53,151 nucleotides of DNA from Methanobacteriota archaeon (lineage in GTDB: Archaea > Thermoplasmatota > Poseidoniia > Poseidoniales > Poseidoniaceae), in contig JABJMO010000022.1 of assembly GCA_018659375.1 (NCBI GenBank), forward strand, positions 1-53,151, given 5' to 3'. Shown piece after piece: positions 34,683-42,694 of the stretch. Each line of letters opens with the position of its first letter. The stretch's first letter is position 1. The notes below the pieces were generated by a model, which saw only the letters and a list, made by a program, of their open reading frames with translations, was not told where the DNA came from and ran no database searches. The translations under genes were made by a program, and so were the position numbers.

Positions 34683-35120
34683 ATGGCAGATACTTGGAAT
34701 GTGTTCAAATGTCTTGCTTGCAATAATTGTCATGGCAGAAAAGCCACAGGTCATTCATGCCCACATTGCGGTCAACGGATTGGTGAATCAACACCTGTAG
34801 TTGAAAAAGCAGCCAATCCCAGTGAACTAAGACGGAAAGTCATACTAGCAAATACACCTCCTGAACTTAGGAGTGCATTATCAAAGCAATTGAACAAAGC
34901 GGAAAGTATAGCCCAATCAACAACTGCGTTTAATCCTAAAAAAGGTCTTCAGATACTACGTGAGTCACTAGATCATGAAAGTAAAATTTCACTGATAACG
35001 GTAAAAAAAACTTTCAAGCAGAAGGGATTTGAAAAATCAGTAATATCCTTCTTGGAAATGGCTGAGGCTGAAGGGTTAATTCTCCGTTTGGATGAGGGAT
35101 TATGGCAATTTCTTGAGTGA
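34683..35120 (+). CDS. Zinc-ribbon protein with C-terminal winged-helix-like domain
   Basis: 145-residue protein. Residues 9-30 form a zinc ribbon (CLACNNCHG...CPHCGQRIG, with CxxCxxC and CPHC). After a 30-residue linker, residues about 80-144 look like a helix-turn-helix or winged helix (KGLQILRESL, KISLITVKKTFKQKGFEKSVISFLEMAEAEGLILRLDEGLWQF), similar in shape to the DNA-binding tail of MCM or regulatory proteins. Possibly a DNA- or RNA-binding factor. It ends 34 bases before tRNA-Pro. Not assigned to a named family. Confidence 0.68.
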   Translation: MADTWNVFKCLACNNCHGRKATGHSCPHCGQRIGESTPVVEKAANPSELRRKVILANTPPELRSALSKQLNKAESIAQSTTAFNPKKGLQILRESLDHESKISLITVKKTFKQKGFEKSVISFLEMAEAEGLILRLDEGLWQFLE

Positions 35121-35154
35121 AGTTGATAACAGGGAAGTCGTGGCAAAACACAAC

Positions 35155-35232
35155 GGGCGTATGGGTTAGTTTGGCCTATACTCGGGCGTTTGGGACGCTT
35201 GGACCCAAGTTCAAATCTTGGTACGCCCACCA
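35155..35232 (+). tRNA. tRNA-Pro (anticodon UGG), CCA encoded
   Basis: Acceptor GGGCGTA (35155-35161) pairs with TACGCCC (35222-35228), discriminator A at 35229. T arm CCAAG-TTCAAAT-CTTGG, anticodon stem GGGCG/CGCTT with two G-U pairs, loop TTTGGGA giving anticodon TGG. The D arm is short with a T-T mismatch at 13-22. The sequence continues with CCA at 35230-35232, so the 3' end is encoded. Only two bases separate it from the end of the convergent parvulin gene. Confidence 0.93.
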
Positions 35233-35234
35233 TT

Positions 35235-35564
35235 TTACTGCTGCTCAGTCTTTGAGTGTACCCAAATTATGTGATAACCAAATTGAGTTTTCACAAATTT
35301 CGATGGTGTTTGGTCAATATCTGTAGCCCAAACTGCCTTTTCGAAATCCACTGCCATTTGACCCTCAACAAACTCACCTAAATCACCTTTTTTGGAACCA
35401 CTTGGGCAATTAGAATATTTTTTGGCCAATCTTTTGAACATCCTTAAAGGGTTTTTAGCGTTAGTAATTAGTTCGATCAAATCCCTTGCCTCTGGTTTAT
35501 GTCCAACAAGAATGTGTCGTACATGGGCACTTCGTGGTTTATTCCGCTTATCGTGCCTGCGCAT
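35235..35564 (-). CDS. Parvulin-type peptidyl-prolyl isomerase
   Basis: 109-residue single-domain parvulin. Motifs: SAHVRHILVGH at the start, FKRLAKKYSNCPSGSKKGDLGEF and VKTQFGYHIIWVHS, with His18 (HIL) and the C-terminal Q-FGYHII typical of the active site. No signal peptide, so cytosolic. It catalyses cis/trans isomerisation before proline. Its start overlaps the end of the glycosyltransferase gene upstream by 17 bases, so the two are probably cotranscribed. Confidence 0.92.
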   Translation of the reverse strand: MRRHDKRNKPRSAHVRHILVGHKPEARDLIELITNAKNPLRMFKRLAKKYSNCPSGSKKGDLGEFVEGQMAVDFEKAVWATDIDQTPSKFVKTQFGYHIIWVHSKTEQQ

Positions 35565-36495
35565 TTTTCCTCAACTCTATTCTGGTTTTTACTGCCATTC
35601 TGTCAAAAACATGAGCAGCAGTCCAACTTATGCAAACTAGGAATATAATTCCGCTTGTACTATTGGCAATCTCCCGTTCTAAATCTGTGCTTACCGATGG
35701 TATAATGGCCATCCAACCAATCAAGTACGCCACTAAAGAAAAGAGACTATGCGGTACAACATTACGATTGAATAACATTGACAGACATCGCTTATGGAGC
35801 ATGATAAACATCATGGCACCAACAGAGAACAGAAATCTTAGCATCTTTAAATTAGACTTTTCCTCTCCATATATTGATTTCACTGGCACTTCCATTACCT
35901 CAAACGAGAGTTTAGACAATTCGATTAGCCAATAGTTGGGATACCCATATTTCCTCCATGATTTAGACCAATTCCATTTTTCAAGAACTTGATGATTTGT
36001 AGCTGTATAACCACACTGAGGGTCATTAACTGGTATACCTGAGGCAAGAGTTGTTAAAAAGGCTAGAATTTGGCTAGCAAATCTTCTAATCATTGGCATA
36101 TTACCTAATCCTTCAGCATGACTAAATCTGTTACCTTTGACATAATCACACCTTTCTTCAACAATTGGGGTAATAATTTCATGCATGTCTTTTGGGTCCA
36201 TCTGTCCATCTCCAGCCATGACCACACTAACAAATGGTTTTGGACAATTTTTCAGCATTTCCATATGGCCTGCATCAATAGCAGCACCAACGCCCTTTCC
36301 GTCAAGACGAATTATCCGCAAATTATAGGTTTGATTTAGATAATTTTCAGCCACCTTGGAAGTGCCATCTGAAGAGCCATCATCGACTACCACAACAGAA
36401 TCCACAAAAGTTGGCAGGGTTTCAAGTACTGCACCAATAAATAATTCCTCATCTTTTGCGGGGATGACTACACCTACATGCCATCCTTTGTGCAT
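35548..36495 (-). CDS. Family 2 glycosyltransferase, DPM1-like, membrane-anchored
   Basis: 315-residue GT2 enzyme. VVIPAKDEELFIGAVL and VVVDDGSSDGTSKVA bind the nucleotide sugar; VVMAGDGQMDP holds the DxD-like metal site; YIN-type acceptor elements follow (DPQCGYTA). Three hydrophobic segments in the last 90 residues (about 222-240, 250-270, 280-298) anchor it. Likely transfers a sugar to a polyprenyl phosphate for N-glycan or lipid glycan synthesis. It overlaps the parvulin gene by 17 bases. Specific sugar unknown. Confidence 0.87.
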   Translation of the reverse strand: MHKGWHVGVVIPAKDEELFIGAVLETLPTFVDSVVVVDDGSSDGTSKVAENYLNQTYNLRIIRLDGKGVGAAIDAGHMEMLKNCPKPFVSVVMAGDGQMDPKDMHEIITPIVEERCDYVKGNRFSHAEGLGNMPMIRRFASQILAFLTTLASGIPVNDPQCGYTATNHQVLEKWNWSKSWRKYGYPNYWLIELSKLSFEVMEVPVKSIYGEEKSNLKMLRFLFSVGAMMFIMLHKRCLSMLFNRNVVPHSLFSLVAYLIGWMAIIPSVSTDLEREIANSTSGIIFLVCISWTAAHVFDRMAVKTRIELRKNAQAR

Positions 36496-36611
36496 GGTAG
36501 GGCTAGATTGTCAATAGTCATCAAGATAACTTAACGGCCCTGAATAAAACTAGGAAAAATTGTGCGAAAGTACTCAAATCATACGCAGAGTATAAGTTCA
36601 ATTGAGTTGGA

Positions 36612-37469
36612 ATGGTGAATGTGACTGGAGACAAGTTACGGGTAGTTTATGTCGGAAGAGACATTGAACTGAGGATAATATCTTTGTTGGTTAGAGCGCA
36701 AGAGATTTCTCAAGAAGTAGTCTTAGTCGACCTTGGTTCTAGTGATTCTACTATTGAACTGGCAGAAGACTTTGGTTGCCATGTGTTAAATTATGGCGAT
36801 CAATTAAACGCTTGTGATTTAGCAAAGTTTTTGTCTAATTCATCACTATCTGAGAATTATAATAGCTTAATAATCATGGTAACTCAAGAGTGGAAATTAA
36901 GGGAATTGCCGGTTATTGTTAACAGGTCTCGTGAAGCGTGGGATATTTATTTTTCATTTGTCAAAAGTGATACTGCAGAAAAAATCAACGAAGACGATTT
37001 GGTGATTGCTTCGCTAGAAATCAATCATCTTTTTCTATCAGCATCCGGATTGACCGGTTTAGCAAACACCACTGAATTATCTACCGCAATGAACTTTTCA
37101 TCAGACTACAAAGTACGGATCATCGAATCTTCGGGTCAAGTAAATTTACCTCAAAGAGAATCGCTCGCTACTGCATCTAGATTTGCACAGTTATTTTATT
37201 GGATGCTGGAAACTAAGCATCCGTTGTTCTTATTTGGTATTCCAGGAATTGTGTTATTCATTCTAGGTTACAAATTATCTGGTAATGTAGTAGATACATT
37301 TAGTGAATTAAATTCTGTCTCTATAGGCGTGACACTAACTACTATTGCCATGACTTTGATTGGATTATTTGCCATGATGGTGGCTATTATTCTCTACATC
37401 ATGGGTAAACAAGTTGAGCAAATTCAATCCCAGTATCAATGGAATAAACTAGATGATAAAGTATCATAA
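36612..37469 (+). CDS. GT2-like membrane protein apparently lacking the catalytic Asp motif
   Basis: 285-residue protein with a degenerate GT2 fold: VVLVDLGSSDSTIELAEDFG matches the nucleotide-binding strand and turn of DPM1-like enzymes, but where they have a DxD metal motif (LDSDGQH in the gene at 51755) it has VTQEWKLRE. Two transmembrane helices at about 202-222 and 238-265 follow HPLFLFGIPGIVLFILGY, nearly matching KPLLVLGIPGLGLFATG in the protein at 51755-52699. It is therefore a relative that probably lost catalysis and may regulate or scaffold an active enzyme. It is immediately upstream of the HAD gene. Confidence 0.65.
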   Translation: MVNVTGDKLRVVYVGRDIELRIISLLVRAQEISQEVVLVDLGSSDSTIELAEDFGCHVLNYGDQLNACDLAKFLSNSSLSENYNSLIIMVTQEWKLRELPVIVNRSREAWDIYFSFVKSDTAEKINEDDLVIASLEINHLFLSASGLTGLANTTELSTAMNFSSDYKVRIIESSGQVNLPQRESLATASRFAQLFYWMLETKHPLFLFGIPGIVLFILGYKLSGNVVDTFSELNSVSIGVTLTTIAMTLIGLFAMMVAIILYIMGKQVEQIQSQYQWNKLDDKVS

Positions 37470-37481
37470 GGAGGTATGTAT

Positions 37482-38243
37482 GTGTCGGATTTTCGTTATT
37501 TAGTCTGTTTAGATATGGACCGTGTATTAGTTGACCATCTTTCAACTTGGCAGTTTGTTTACGATAAATTAGGTATTTCAAATGACGAATCATTTGAACT
37601 TTACAATCAAGGCTTGTTGAATGAGTGGGATTGGATAAAATTGGATATTGCTCTAATAAAAAGTAGTATTAAAGATCGGAAAATCACCGATTCCGAATTA
37701 CGCTCTTTGATGGAAGGTATGCCAATGATGGATAATTGGCATTTATTAATCTCTGAATTAATCGAAGATGGTGCCAAGGTTGTGATTGTTTCAGGTGGTC
37801 TGCAACAGACTGCTAGAGATATTGCAGCCCAGTTCCCTTCCAACTTGCCATGGCGTAGAAGGTGGGGCGGAATTGATCGGTTTACTGCTGAACGATACGG
37901 GAATGGTTTTGATAGTAAATTATCGGTTTTTACCAATGGTTGGCTGCGTGGCAACCAGCTATCAAACGGGATGTATGAATTAGATGATTTTGGACGATAT
38001 CAAGTTCAAATGAATGGCAAAGGTGCAATTGTAAAAATGTTACAAAGACGTTATGATATATCGAAAAATAAAACAATATCTGTTGGTGACTCTGCGGGAG
38101 ATATCGGAATGTTTCAGGAGTCTGATTTGGCGATATGCTTCAATCCATGGGATGAAAGGCCACTAAAGTACTGTGACGAAGTTATCGAAGAGAAGGATTT
38201 GGCATTAGTATTGAACTTGATAAAAGCAAGAATGAATAGTTAG
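37482..38243 (+). CDS. HAD-superfamily phosphatase (phosphoserine phosphatase-like)
   Basis: 253-residue HAD hydrolase. Motif I is LDMDRVLVDH (nucleophile D, with R where G is usual), motif II VIVSGGL, motif III/IV GKGAIVKML and SVGDSAGDIGMF. A cap domain lies between. It resembles SerB but the substrate is not certain. The start is decided by AAGGAGG at 37468-37474: GTG 37482 has ideal 7-base spacing, whereas ATG 37476 is only one base away. The preceding gene's stop (37467-37469) overlaps this Shine-Dalgarno, so translation is coupled. Confidence 0.82.
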   Translation: MSDFRYLVCLDMDRVLVDHLSTWQFVYDKLGISNDESFELYNQGLLNEWDWIKLDIALIKSSIKDRKITDSELRSLMEGMPMMDNWHLLISELIEDGAKVVIVSGGLQQTARDIAAQFPSNLPWRRRWGGIDRFTAERYGNGFDSKLSVFTNGWLRGNQLSNGMYELDDFGRYQVQMNGKGAIVKMLQRRYDISKNKTISVGDSAGDIGMFQESDLAICFNPWDERPLKYCDEVIEEKDLALVLNLIKARMNS

Positions 38244-38254
38244 GTGATGATAAA

Positions 38255-38368
38255 TTGGTAATTGATGAAATAGATTCAATCTCATCGTTTTGTCCTCATT
38301 GTGGATTTATGTTGGGAGTATTTATTCCAGGCATGGAATGCCCTATGTGCGGAGAGACCATCATTTGA
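38255..38368 (+). CDS. 37-residue zinc-ribbon microprotein
   Basis: Short frame starting at TTG 38255 behind GGTGAT (6-base spacing), directly after the HAD gene. The product is 37 residues with two CPxC knuckles, SFCPHCGF and MECPMCGET, 18 residues apart, giving a compact four-cysteine zinc ribbon. Codon use matches its neighbours and the spacing suggests coupling to the HAD gene. It overlaps the end of the convergent saccharopine dehydrogenase-like gene by 8 bases. Function unknown; a real gene is likely but not certain. Confidence 0.55.
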   Translation: MVIDEIDSISSFCPHCGFMLGVFIPGMECPMCGETII

Positions 38369-39410
38369 TAGAACGTTGAACAGATACACCGTTACGTGTG
38401 ACAAACTCTATAATTCGATTAATAGATTTGCTGTCTAAATCTTCTGGCGATAGCACCCCTGACTGTGAGAGTGTCGATTGGTTATTTGATTTATTCATTA
38501 GTTCGATAAAACACGCAACAGTGACTAAACCAGTGCTTCTTGCCATTGAACTAAAACCATCTTTGCCGGTATCAGATATTATCCATGACACGGTTTGGTC
38601 AACATAATGTATGGCGATTTCCATCCAAGTGAACTCATCACGCTGCTTATCAAATTTCCACGCCTCAAGTAACTCATCCTCGGTTAGTTCTCCAGCTAAT
38701 TCAATCCACTTATCGATATGTCCAGGCCATCTTACTGTGTATTCTTTCATATTTTCACTAAGGTTTGAAACTAGTAGACTTCTTAATCCGTCGGTTAGAA
38801 ATGCTTCCATTTGCCCAAAACCATCTACATCAATTGAATGTTTTTCAGTCAGTGCAGGGACAATTTTTACTTCCCCATCAACTAAAATTCTTGCTGGCCT
38901 AATGTATTCTTCTATGACATCAGAGGGAGAGAATGGAGCCATGTATGACCATTTGTCATCAGGTGACTGGGGGTTGCCGCCGACTTTGATTGTGGCTGAT
39001 AGAATATTCTTATCTTCTTCAAACTCTTTCTTAATTATCATATTAGATAATCCCGGAGCGATTCCGACATCCCAAATCATCGTTGATGAGTATTTTTTGG
39101 CCAATGAGTTATGTTGACTTGGATCTTGTTCGGTAAATGCTAAATCAACAACATCCATGCCACCTTTAATCAATATGGTACGCATTTTTTCACCAATTCG
39201 TCCAGGCAACATATTTACTGCAATACCTGCTTTGGGCATTTGGCTTAAGAGTTCAAATACATCTCCTTCTTGAAAACTGACTAATGAGTTATTTTTTATC
39301 AAATCTGGAATCTTAAGGTCAATAACATGTACTTGATAGCCTAGTTTGGTTAATTCACAGATGACAAATTCTCCAACTAGTCCACTACCTAATGCAATTG
39401 CATCAACCAT
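38361..39410 (-). CDS. Saccharopine dehydrogenase-like oxidoreductase
   Basis: 349-residue NAD(P)-dependent protein of the saccharopine dehydrogenase / lysine-oxoglutarate reductase family. An N-terminal Rossmann fold (IALGSGLVGEFVICELTKLG) is followed by VNMLPGRIGEKM, DVVDLAFTEQDP and the family block IAPGLSNMI. The C-terminal half has a beta-rich catalytic/dimer domain (VRWPGHIDKW). Could act in lysine or another amino acid pathway; the true substrate is not visible. It precedes no other lysine gene here. Start ATG 39410, 9 bases after asnS ends. Confidence 0.8.
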   Translation of the reverse strand: MVDAIALGSGLVGEFVICELTKLGYQVHVIDLKIPDLIKNNSLVSFQEGDVFELLSQMPKAGIAVNMLPGRIGEKMRTILIKGGMDVVDLAFTEQDPSQHNSLAKKYSSTMIWDVGIAPGLSNMIIKKEFEEDKNILSATIKVGGNPQSPDDKWSYMAPFSPSDVIEEYIRPARILVDGEVKIVPALTEKHSIDVDGFGQMEAFLTDGLRSLLVSNLSENMKEYTVRWPGHIDKWIELAGELTEDELLEAWKFDKQRDEFTWMEIAIHYVDQTVSWIISDTGKDGFSSMARSTGLVTVACFIELMNKSNNQSTLSQSGVLSPEDLDSKSINRIIEFVTRNGVSVQRSIK

Positions 39411-39419
39411 TTTACCAAC

Positions 39420-40766
39420 TCAAGGAGTAATTCTTCGTGAATCTCTAGGGAATGGTATCACTTCTCTAATGTGGTCTGCACCAGTTAGCCAAGAGCATAC
39501 TCTATCAACACCGAGTCCAAATCCACCATGTGGAACTCCGCCGTAGGTTCTTGTGTCGATGTAAAATTGATATGGCTCCCTTGGCGTTCCCTCTTCATCA
39601 ATTCGAGCAAGTATCTCTTCTTCTGACCATGTTCTTTCACCACCGCCAATAATTTCTCCATATCCTTCAGGAGCCAGTAGGTCATGACACAAAACATAAT
39701 TTTCATCATCCGGATCAACGCGATGATAAAACGGTTTGGCTATTTTAGGATAATGAGTTAGGAAATGGGGGACATCAAAGTCCTGAGTCAAAACCTTCTC
39801 CTTAGAGTAATCCAAATCTTGACCCCATTCAATTTCAACTCCCATGCCTTGTAGAGTTTCTACGGCTTCATCATATCTTATTCTAGGAAACTTTGAGTCA
39901 GCATAACGAGCAATAGTTTCTAGGTCCCGATCTAGTGATTCTAATTCCGCACTTCTTTCTTCCAATAATGTGGTGGCGATTTTTCTAACTACGCCTTCAC
40001 CATAACTCATTATCTCTTGATTATTAGCCCATGCCACTTCCATTTCAGCATGCCAAAACTCAGTCAAATGTCTCCTCGTCCGAGATTTTTCAGCTCTAAA
40101 CGAGGGAGCAATTGTGTAGAGTCTCTCAAGAGCAGGCATGGCAGCTTCAGCGTATAATTGCCATGACTGGGTAAGATAGGCTTTCCTCTCTGGATTCTTC
40201 TCGGTTGGGAAATATGGCACTTCAAAAAGTGTTGATCCACCCTCAACAGCTCCAGCAACAAAATTAGGGGCTTGATATTCAATGAAATCTTGGTTTCTAA
40301 AATATGAGTGAATTGCACCAAAAACGGAACTTCTAATTTTCAGCATCGTGGTCATCCTTGATGTGCGAAGATATAGGTGACGGTTGTCTAATAGAAACTC
40401 TGTTTCTCCTCCGTCGGCTGCTGCCATTGCTGATTCAGTAATTGGGAATGGATTCTTTGGATTGACAGGGCCAATAATTTCAACTGATTGAATTACTAGT
40501 TCATATCCGCCATCCGCTCTTTCATCAGGATTTACCATTCCATTGATTATGATTGATGATTCGATTAAAGCAGACTTTAATTGCTCAAACGCATCATCTC
40601 CCAAAGTATCTTTTTTGCCAACACATTGTATGGCTCCAGTTGAGTCTCTAAGGACTAAAAAGCGGATTTTGTTAGAGCCGCGTGAACGCTTTACCCAACC
40701 TTTTAATTCAATATTTTGACCGTCAAATTTACCATTAAGTACATCCGAAATCCAAATTGTCTTCAT
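39420..40766 (-). CDS. asnS: Asparaginyl-tRNA synthetase
   Basis: 448-residue class IIb enzyme. The anticodon-binding OB fold (ELKGWVKRSRGSNKIRFLVLRDSTGAIQ) is followed by motif 2 (APSFRAEKSRTRRHLTEFWHAEME) and motif 3 (GFGLGVDRVCSWL). AsnRS rather than AspRS is suggested by its AEAAMPALERLYTIAPSFRAE and RTYGGVPHGGFGLG blocks. ATG 40766 has GGTGAGG immediately upstream and gives the usual N terminus; ATG 40817 adds 17 residues. A dedicated AsnRS means Asn-tRNA can be made directly. Confidence 0.9.
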   Translation of the reverse strand: MKTIWISDVLNGKFDGQNIELKGWVKRSRGSNKIRFLVLRDSTGAIQCVGKKDTLGDDAFEQLKSALIESSIIINGMVNPDERADGGYELVIQSVEIIGPVNPKNPFPITESAMAAADGGETEFLLDNRHLYLRTSRMTTMLKIRSSVFGAIHSYFRNQDFIEYQAPNFVAGAVEGGSTLFEVPYFPTEKNPERKAYLTQSWQLYAEAAMPALERLYTIAPSFRAEKSRTRRHLTEFWHAEMEVAWANNQEIMSYGEGVVRKIATTLLEERSAELESLDRDLETIARYADSKFPRIRYDEAVETLQGMGVEIEWGQDLDYSKEKVLTQDFDVPHFLTHYPKIAKPFYHRVDPDDENYVLCHDLLAPEGYGEIIGGGERTWSEEEILARIDEEGTPREPYQFYIDTRTYGGVPHGGFGLGVDRVCSWLTGADHIREVIPFPRDSRRITP

Positions 40767-40898
40767 ATCCTCACCAATACTCCGTATAATGTCCGGTAAT
40801 TGAAAGTCGCGCTTCAAGTTATCAACTTAGACTCAAAATCACCGTTTGATTCTAGTTCTGACAGAAAACCTCAAACTAGACATTAACATGCATATTTC

Positions 40899-41810
40899 AT
40901 GCAGAAGGTGGTAGTTTATGCAATCGGCGGCAATGCTTTACAAAATCCATCTTCGATAAAATCTGGTGAAGCCGAGGAAACTCTTGCTAGAGTTATGAGT
41001 GACGTAGTTGACTTATTAGAATCAGGCTGGAGTGTCATTCTCACTCATGGAAATGGGCCACAAGTTGGACACTTGATGCAATTAGACGAAAAATTCTCGC
41101 ACACTATGGATGATTGGGTTTCAGCAACACAAGGAATGATTGGTCACTCTTTAGCGTTGAATCTTGATTCTATTTTGATGAAGAGGCGGCGACCAGAAAG
41201 AACAGTTTGTTTAATCACTAGAGTTGAGGTTGATGTTAATGACGCTGGATTCCAACATCCAACAAAACCAGTAGGTCCTATTTTGTCTAATAGTGTGGTA
41301 ATGACTGCTGACTGGGATATTGCGGAAACAGCTAACGGGCCAAGAAGGGTTGTTGCCAGTCCTTTACCGATGAATGTTTTAGATCTGGAAGTGATTAAAA
41401 AATTAGTTGAACTCAGAGCAGTAGTTATCTGTGGAGGTGGTGGAGGTATTCCGGTGGTGAAACAAGAAAACCACTATGTTGGTGTTCCTGCAGTGATTGA
41501 TAAAGATCGACTTTCGTCACTAATAGCAATAAAATTAAACGCCGATGCATTGATAATTTCCACAGCAGTTGATTCTGTTAAAACAGGTTTTGGTACGACT
41601 GAAGAACAATCCCATCGCGTTCTTACACTTGACCAATGTGAAAATTACATGGCCCAAGGGGAGTTCCCAAAAGGCTCTATGGGCCCTAAAGTGGGAAGTC
41701 TAATGGAATCTTGTTTACATAATCCCAACCTAACTGCGATTTTATGCCAACCAGGTGATGCATTAAAGTCCCTGAGAGGGGAAAAGGGAACCACAATAGT
41801 GGCAAAATAA
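40899..41810 (+). CDS. arcC: Carbamate kinase
   Basis: 303-residue amino-acid-kinase-fold enzyme using ATP/ADP with carbamate/carbamoyl phosphate. Motifs: YAIGGNALQNP, VILTHGNGPQVGHL, VVICGGGGGIPVV, VIDKDRLSSLIAIKLNAD and PKGSMGPKVGSLMESC, the last typical of carbamate kinase. No arginine deiminase or ornithine transcarbamylase gene is adjacent, so its pathway (ATP from carbamoyl phosphate, or the reverse) is unknown. It is followed 39 bases later by sodN. Identity secure. Confidence 0.93.
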   Translation: MQKVVVYAIGGNALQNPSSIKSGEAEETLARVMSDVVDLLESGWSVILTHGNGPQVGHLMQLDEKFSHTMDDWVSATQGMIGHSLALNLDSILMKRRRPERTVCLITRVEVDVNDAGFQHPTKPVGPILSNSVVMTADWDIAETANGPRRVVASPLPMNVLDLEVIKKLVELRAVVICGGGGGIPVVKQENHYVGVPAVIDKDRLSSLIAIKLNADALIISTAVDSVKTGFGTTEEQSHRVLTLDQCENYMAQGEFPKGSMGPKVGSLMESCLHNPNLTAILCQPGDALKSLRGEKGTTIVAK

Positions 41811-41849
41811 AACCACATATTGATAAATTGATGACTCCTCGCAAGGATT

Positions 41850-42284
41850 ATGACAGCAATAGAAGCAAATGCTCACTGTGATGGACCATGTGGTGTATAT
41901 GACCCAGCCAGTGCAAGAGTAGCAGCAGAAGCAGTACAATCAATGACCAAAAAAATGCTAACGTTAGCTGCAAACCACTCCACAGATAGTGGTTCGGCAG
42001 CATACATCAACACAATGAGTCGTTACGCAGCAATTAAAGAAGAAGAGGCACACAAGTGCAAAGAAGAATTATTGGTACTCTGGACTGATTTTTTCAAGCC
42101 ACAACACTTGCAAGAAAATCCAGATATTCATACAATCTTCTGGCAAGCTGCAAAACTGTGCAGCGCATGTAAAGTTGAGGTTTCCTCAGAACACGCACAA
42201 GAACTTATGGACGCTGTTGAGCACATTCACAATATGTTTTGGAAAGTAAAGGGACGAGATGTTCCTTGGATTCGCGCAAGTTGA
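41850..42284 (+). CDS. sodN: Nickel superoxide dismutase
   Basis: 144-residue NiSOD precursor. The nickel hook HCDGPCGVY begins at residue 9 (H9, C10, C14 are the mature His1, Cys2, Cys6), preceded by an eight-residue propeptide MTAIEANA that must be removed so that His1 can bind nickel. The rest is a four-helix bundle (ATKKMLTLA-type helices, EEEAHKCKEELLVLW, CSACKVEVSSEHAQELMDAVEHIHNMFW). It removes superoxide in the cytoplasm. The next gene, 4 bases on, encodes the matching protease, confirming the call. Confidence 0.96.
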   Translation: MTAIEANAHCDGPCGVYDPASARVAAEAVQSMTKKMLTLAANHSTDSGSAAYINTMSRYAAIKEEEAHKCKEELLVLWTDFFKPQHLQENPDIHTIFWQAAKLCSACKVEVSSEHAQELMDAVEHIHNMFWKVKGRDVPWIRAS

Positions 42285-42288
42285 TTTT

Positions 42289-42573
42289 ATGGGACAATTA
42301 TCTGTCACCGTTCGAGGTGATAGTATGTGGCCTACTCTAAAAAATGGCGATATTATCTGTTGTAGACCTTACAATGGTGAGGTCCTAGTCCCACAACAAA
42401 TCATCGTATTTCCCAGTCCGTTTGACTCAACAAATATTTTGATAAAACGCATCAAGTCAGTTCATGATGACTTTTTGTTTGTTGAAGGTGATAACCCAGA
42501 TCCCACCGCAAGTAGTGATTCACATAATTTTGGTAAAATTAAATCTTTTACTGTAATTGCAGTTTTTGATTAG
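42289..42573 (+). CDS. sodX: NiSOD maturation protease (S26-like, SodX)
   Basis: 94-residue soluble signal-peptidase-like protease. The catalytic serine is S12 in RGDSMWPTLKNGD and the general-base lysine K53 in ILIKRIKSV, then EGDNPDPTASSDS as in S26 peptidases. No transmembrane segment, as expected for SodX, which trims the NiSOD propeptide. ATG 42289 lies 4 bases after the sodN stop; an overlapping start at 42259 is less likely. The stop TAG (42571-42573) abuts the 3' end of tRNA-Lys on the other strand. Confidence 0.92.
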   Translation: MGQLSVTVRGDSMWPTLKNGDIICCRPYNGEVLVPQQIIVFPSPFDSTNILIKRIKSVHDDFLFVEGDNPDPTASSDSHNFGKIKSFTVIAVFD

Positions 42574-42647
42574 CGGGCCTGACGGGGTTCGAACCCGCGA
42601 CCGACGGATTAAGAGTCCGTCGCTCTACCTGACTAAGCTACAGGCCC
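42574..42647 (-). tRNA. tRNA-Lys (anticodon CUU), CCA not encoded
   Basis: Minus strand reads GGGCCTG...CAGGCCC acceptor with discriminator G at 42574, D arm GCTTAGTCAGGTAGAGC, anticodon stem ACGGA/TCCGT with loop CTCTTAA (anticodon CTT), and T arm GCGGG-TTCGAAC-CCCGT. Length 74. The bases beyond the discriminator are CTA, so CCA must be added by enzyme. A TATA-like element sits about 25 bases before the 5' end. Confidence 0.96.
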
Positions 42648-42667
42648 ACTCCGCCCTGCCGCAGGTC

Positions 42668-42675
42668 GTATTTAA
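42668..42675 (-). promoter_or_regulatory. TATA box for tRNA-Lys
   Basis: On the minus strand this reads TTAAATAC, centred about 25 bases upstream of the tRNA 5' end at 42647, the canonical archaeal TATA distance. It lies in the 47-base gap between tRNA-Lys and rpiA. Confidence 0.6.
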
Positions 42676-42694
42676 TTTTTCATTGAAGAATAGT

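Noticed and set aside
38398-39117. Long antisense frames over the saccharopine dehydrogenase-like gene
   Set aside because: No start signals and low-complexity Ser/Ile-rich products; shadow of the real minus-strand gene.
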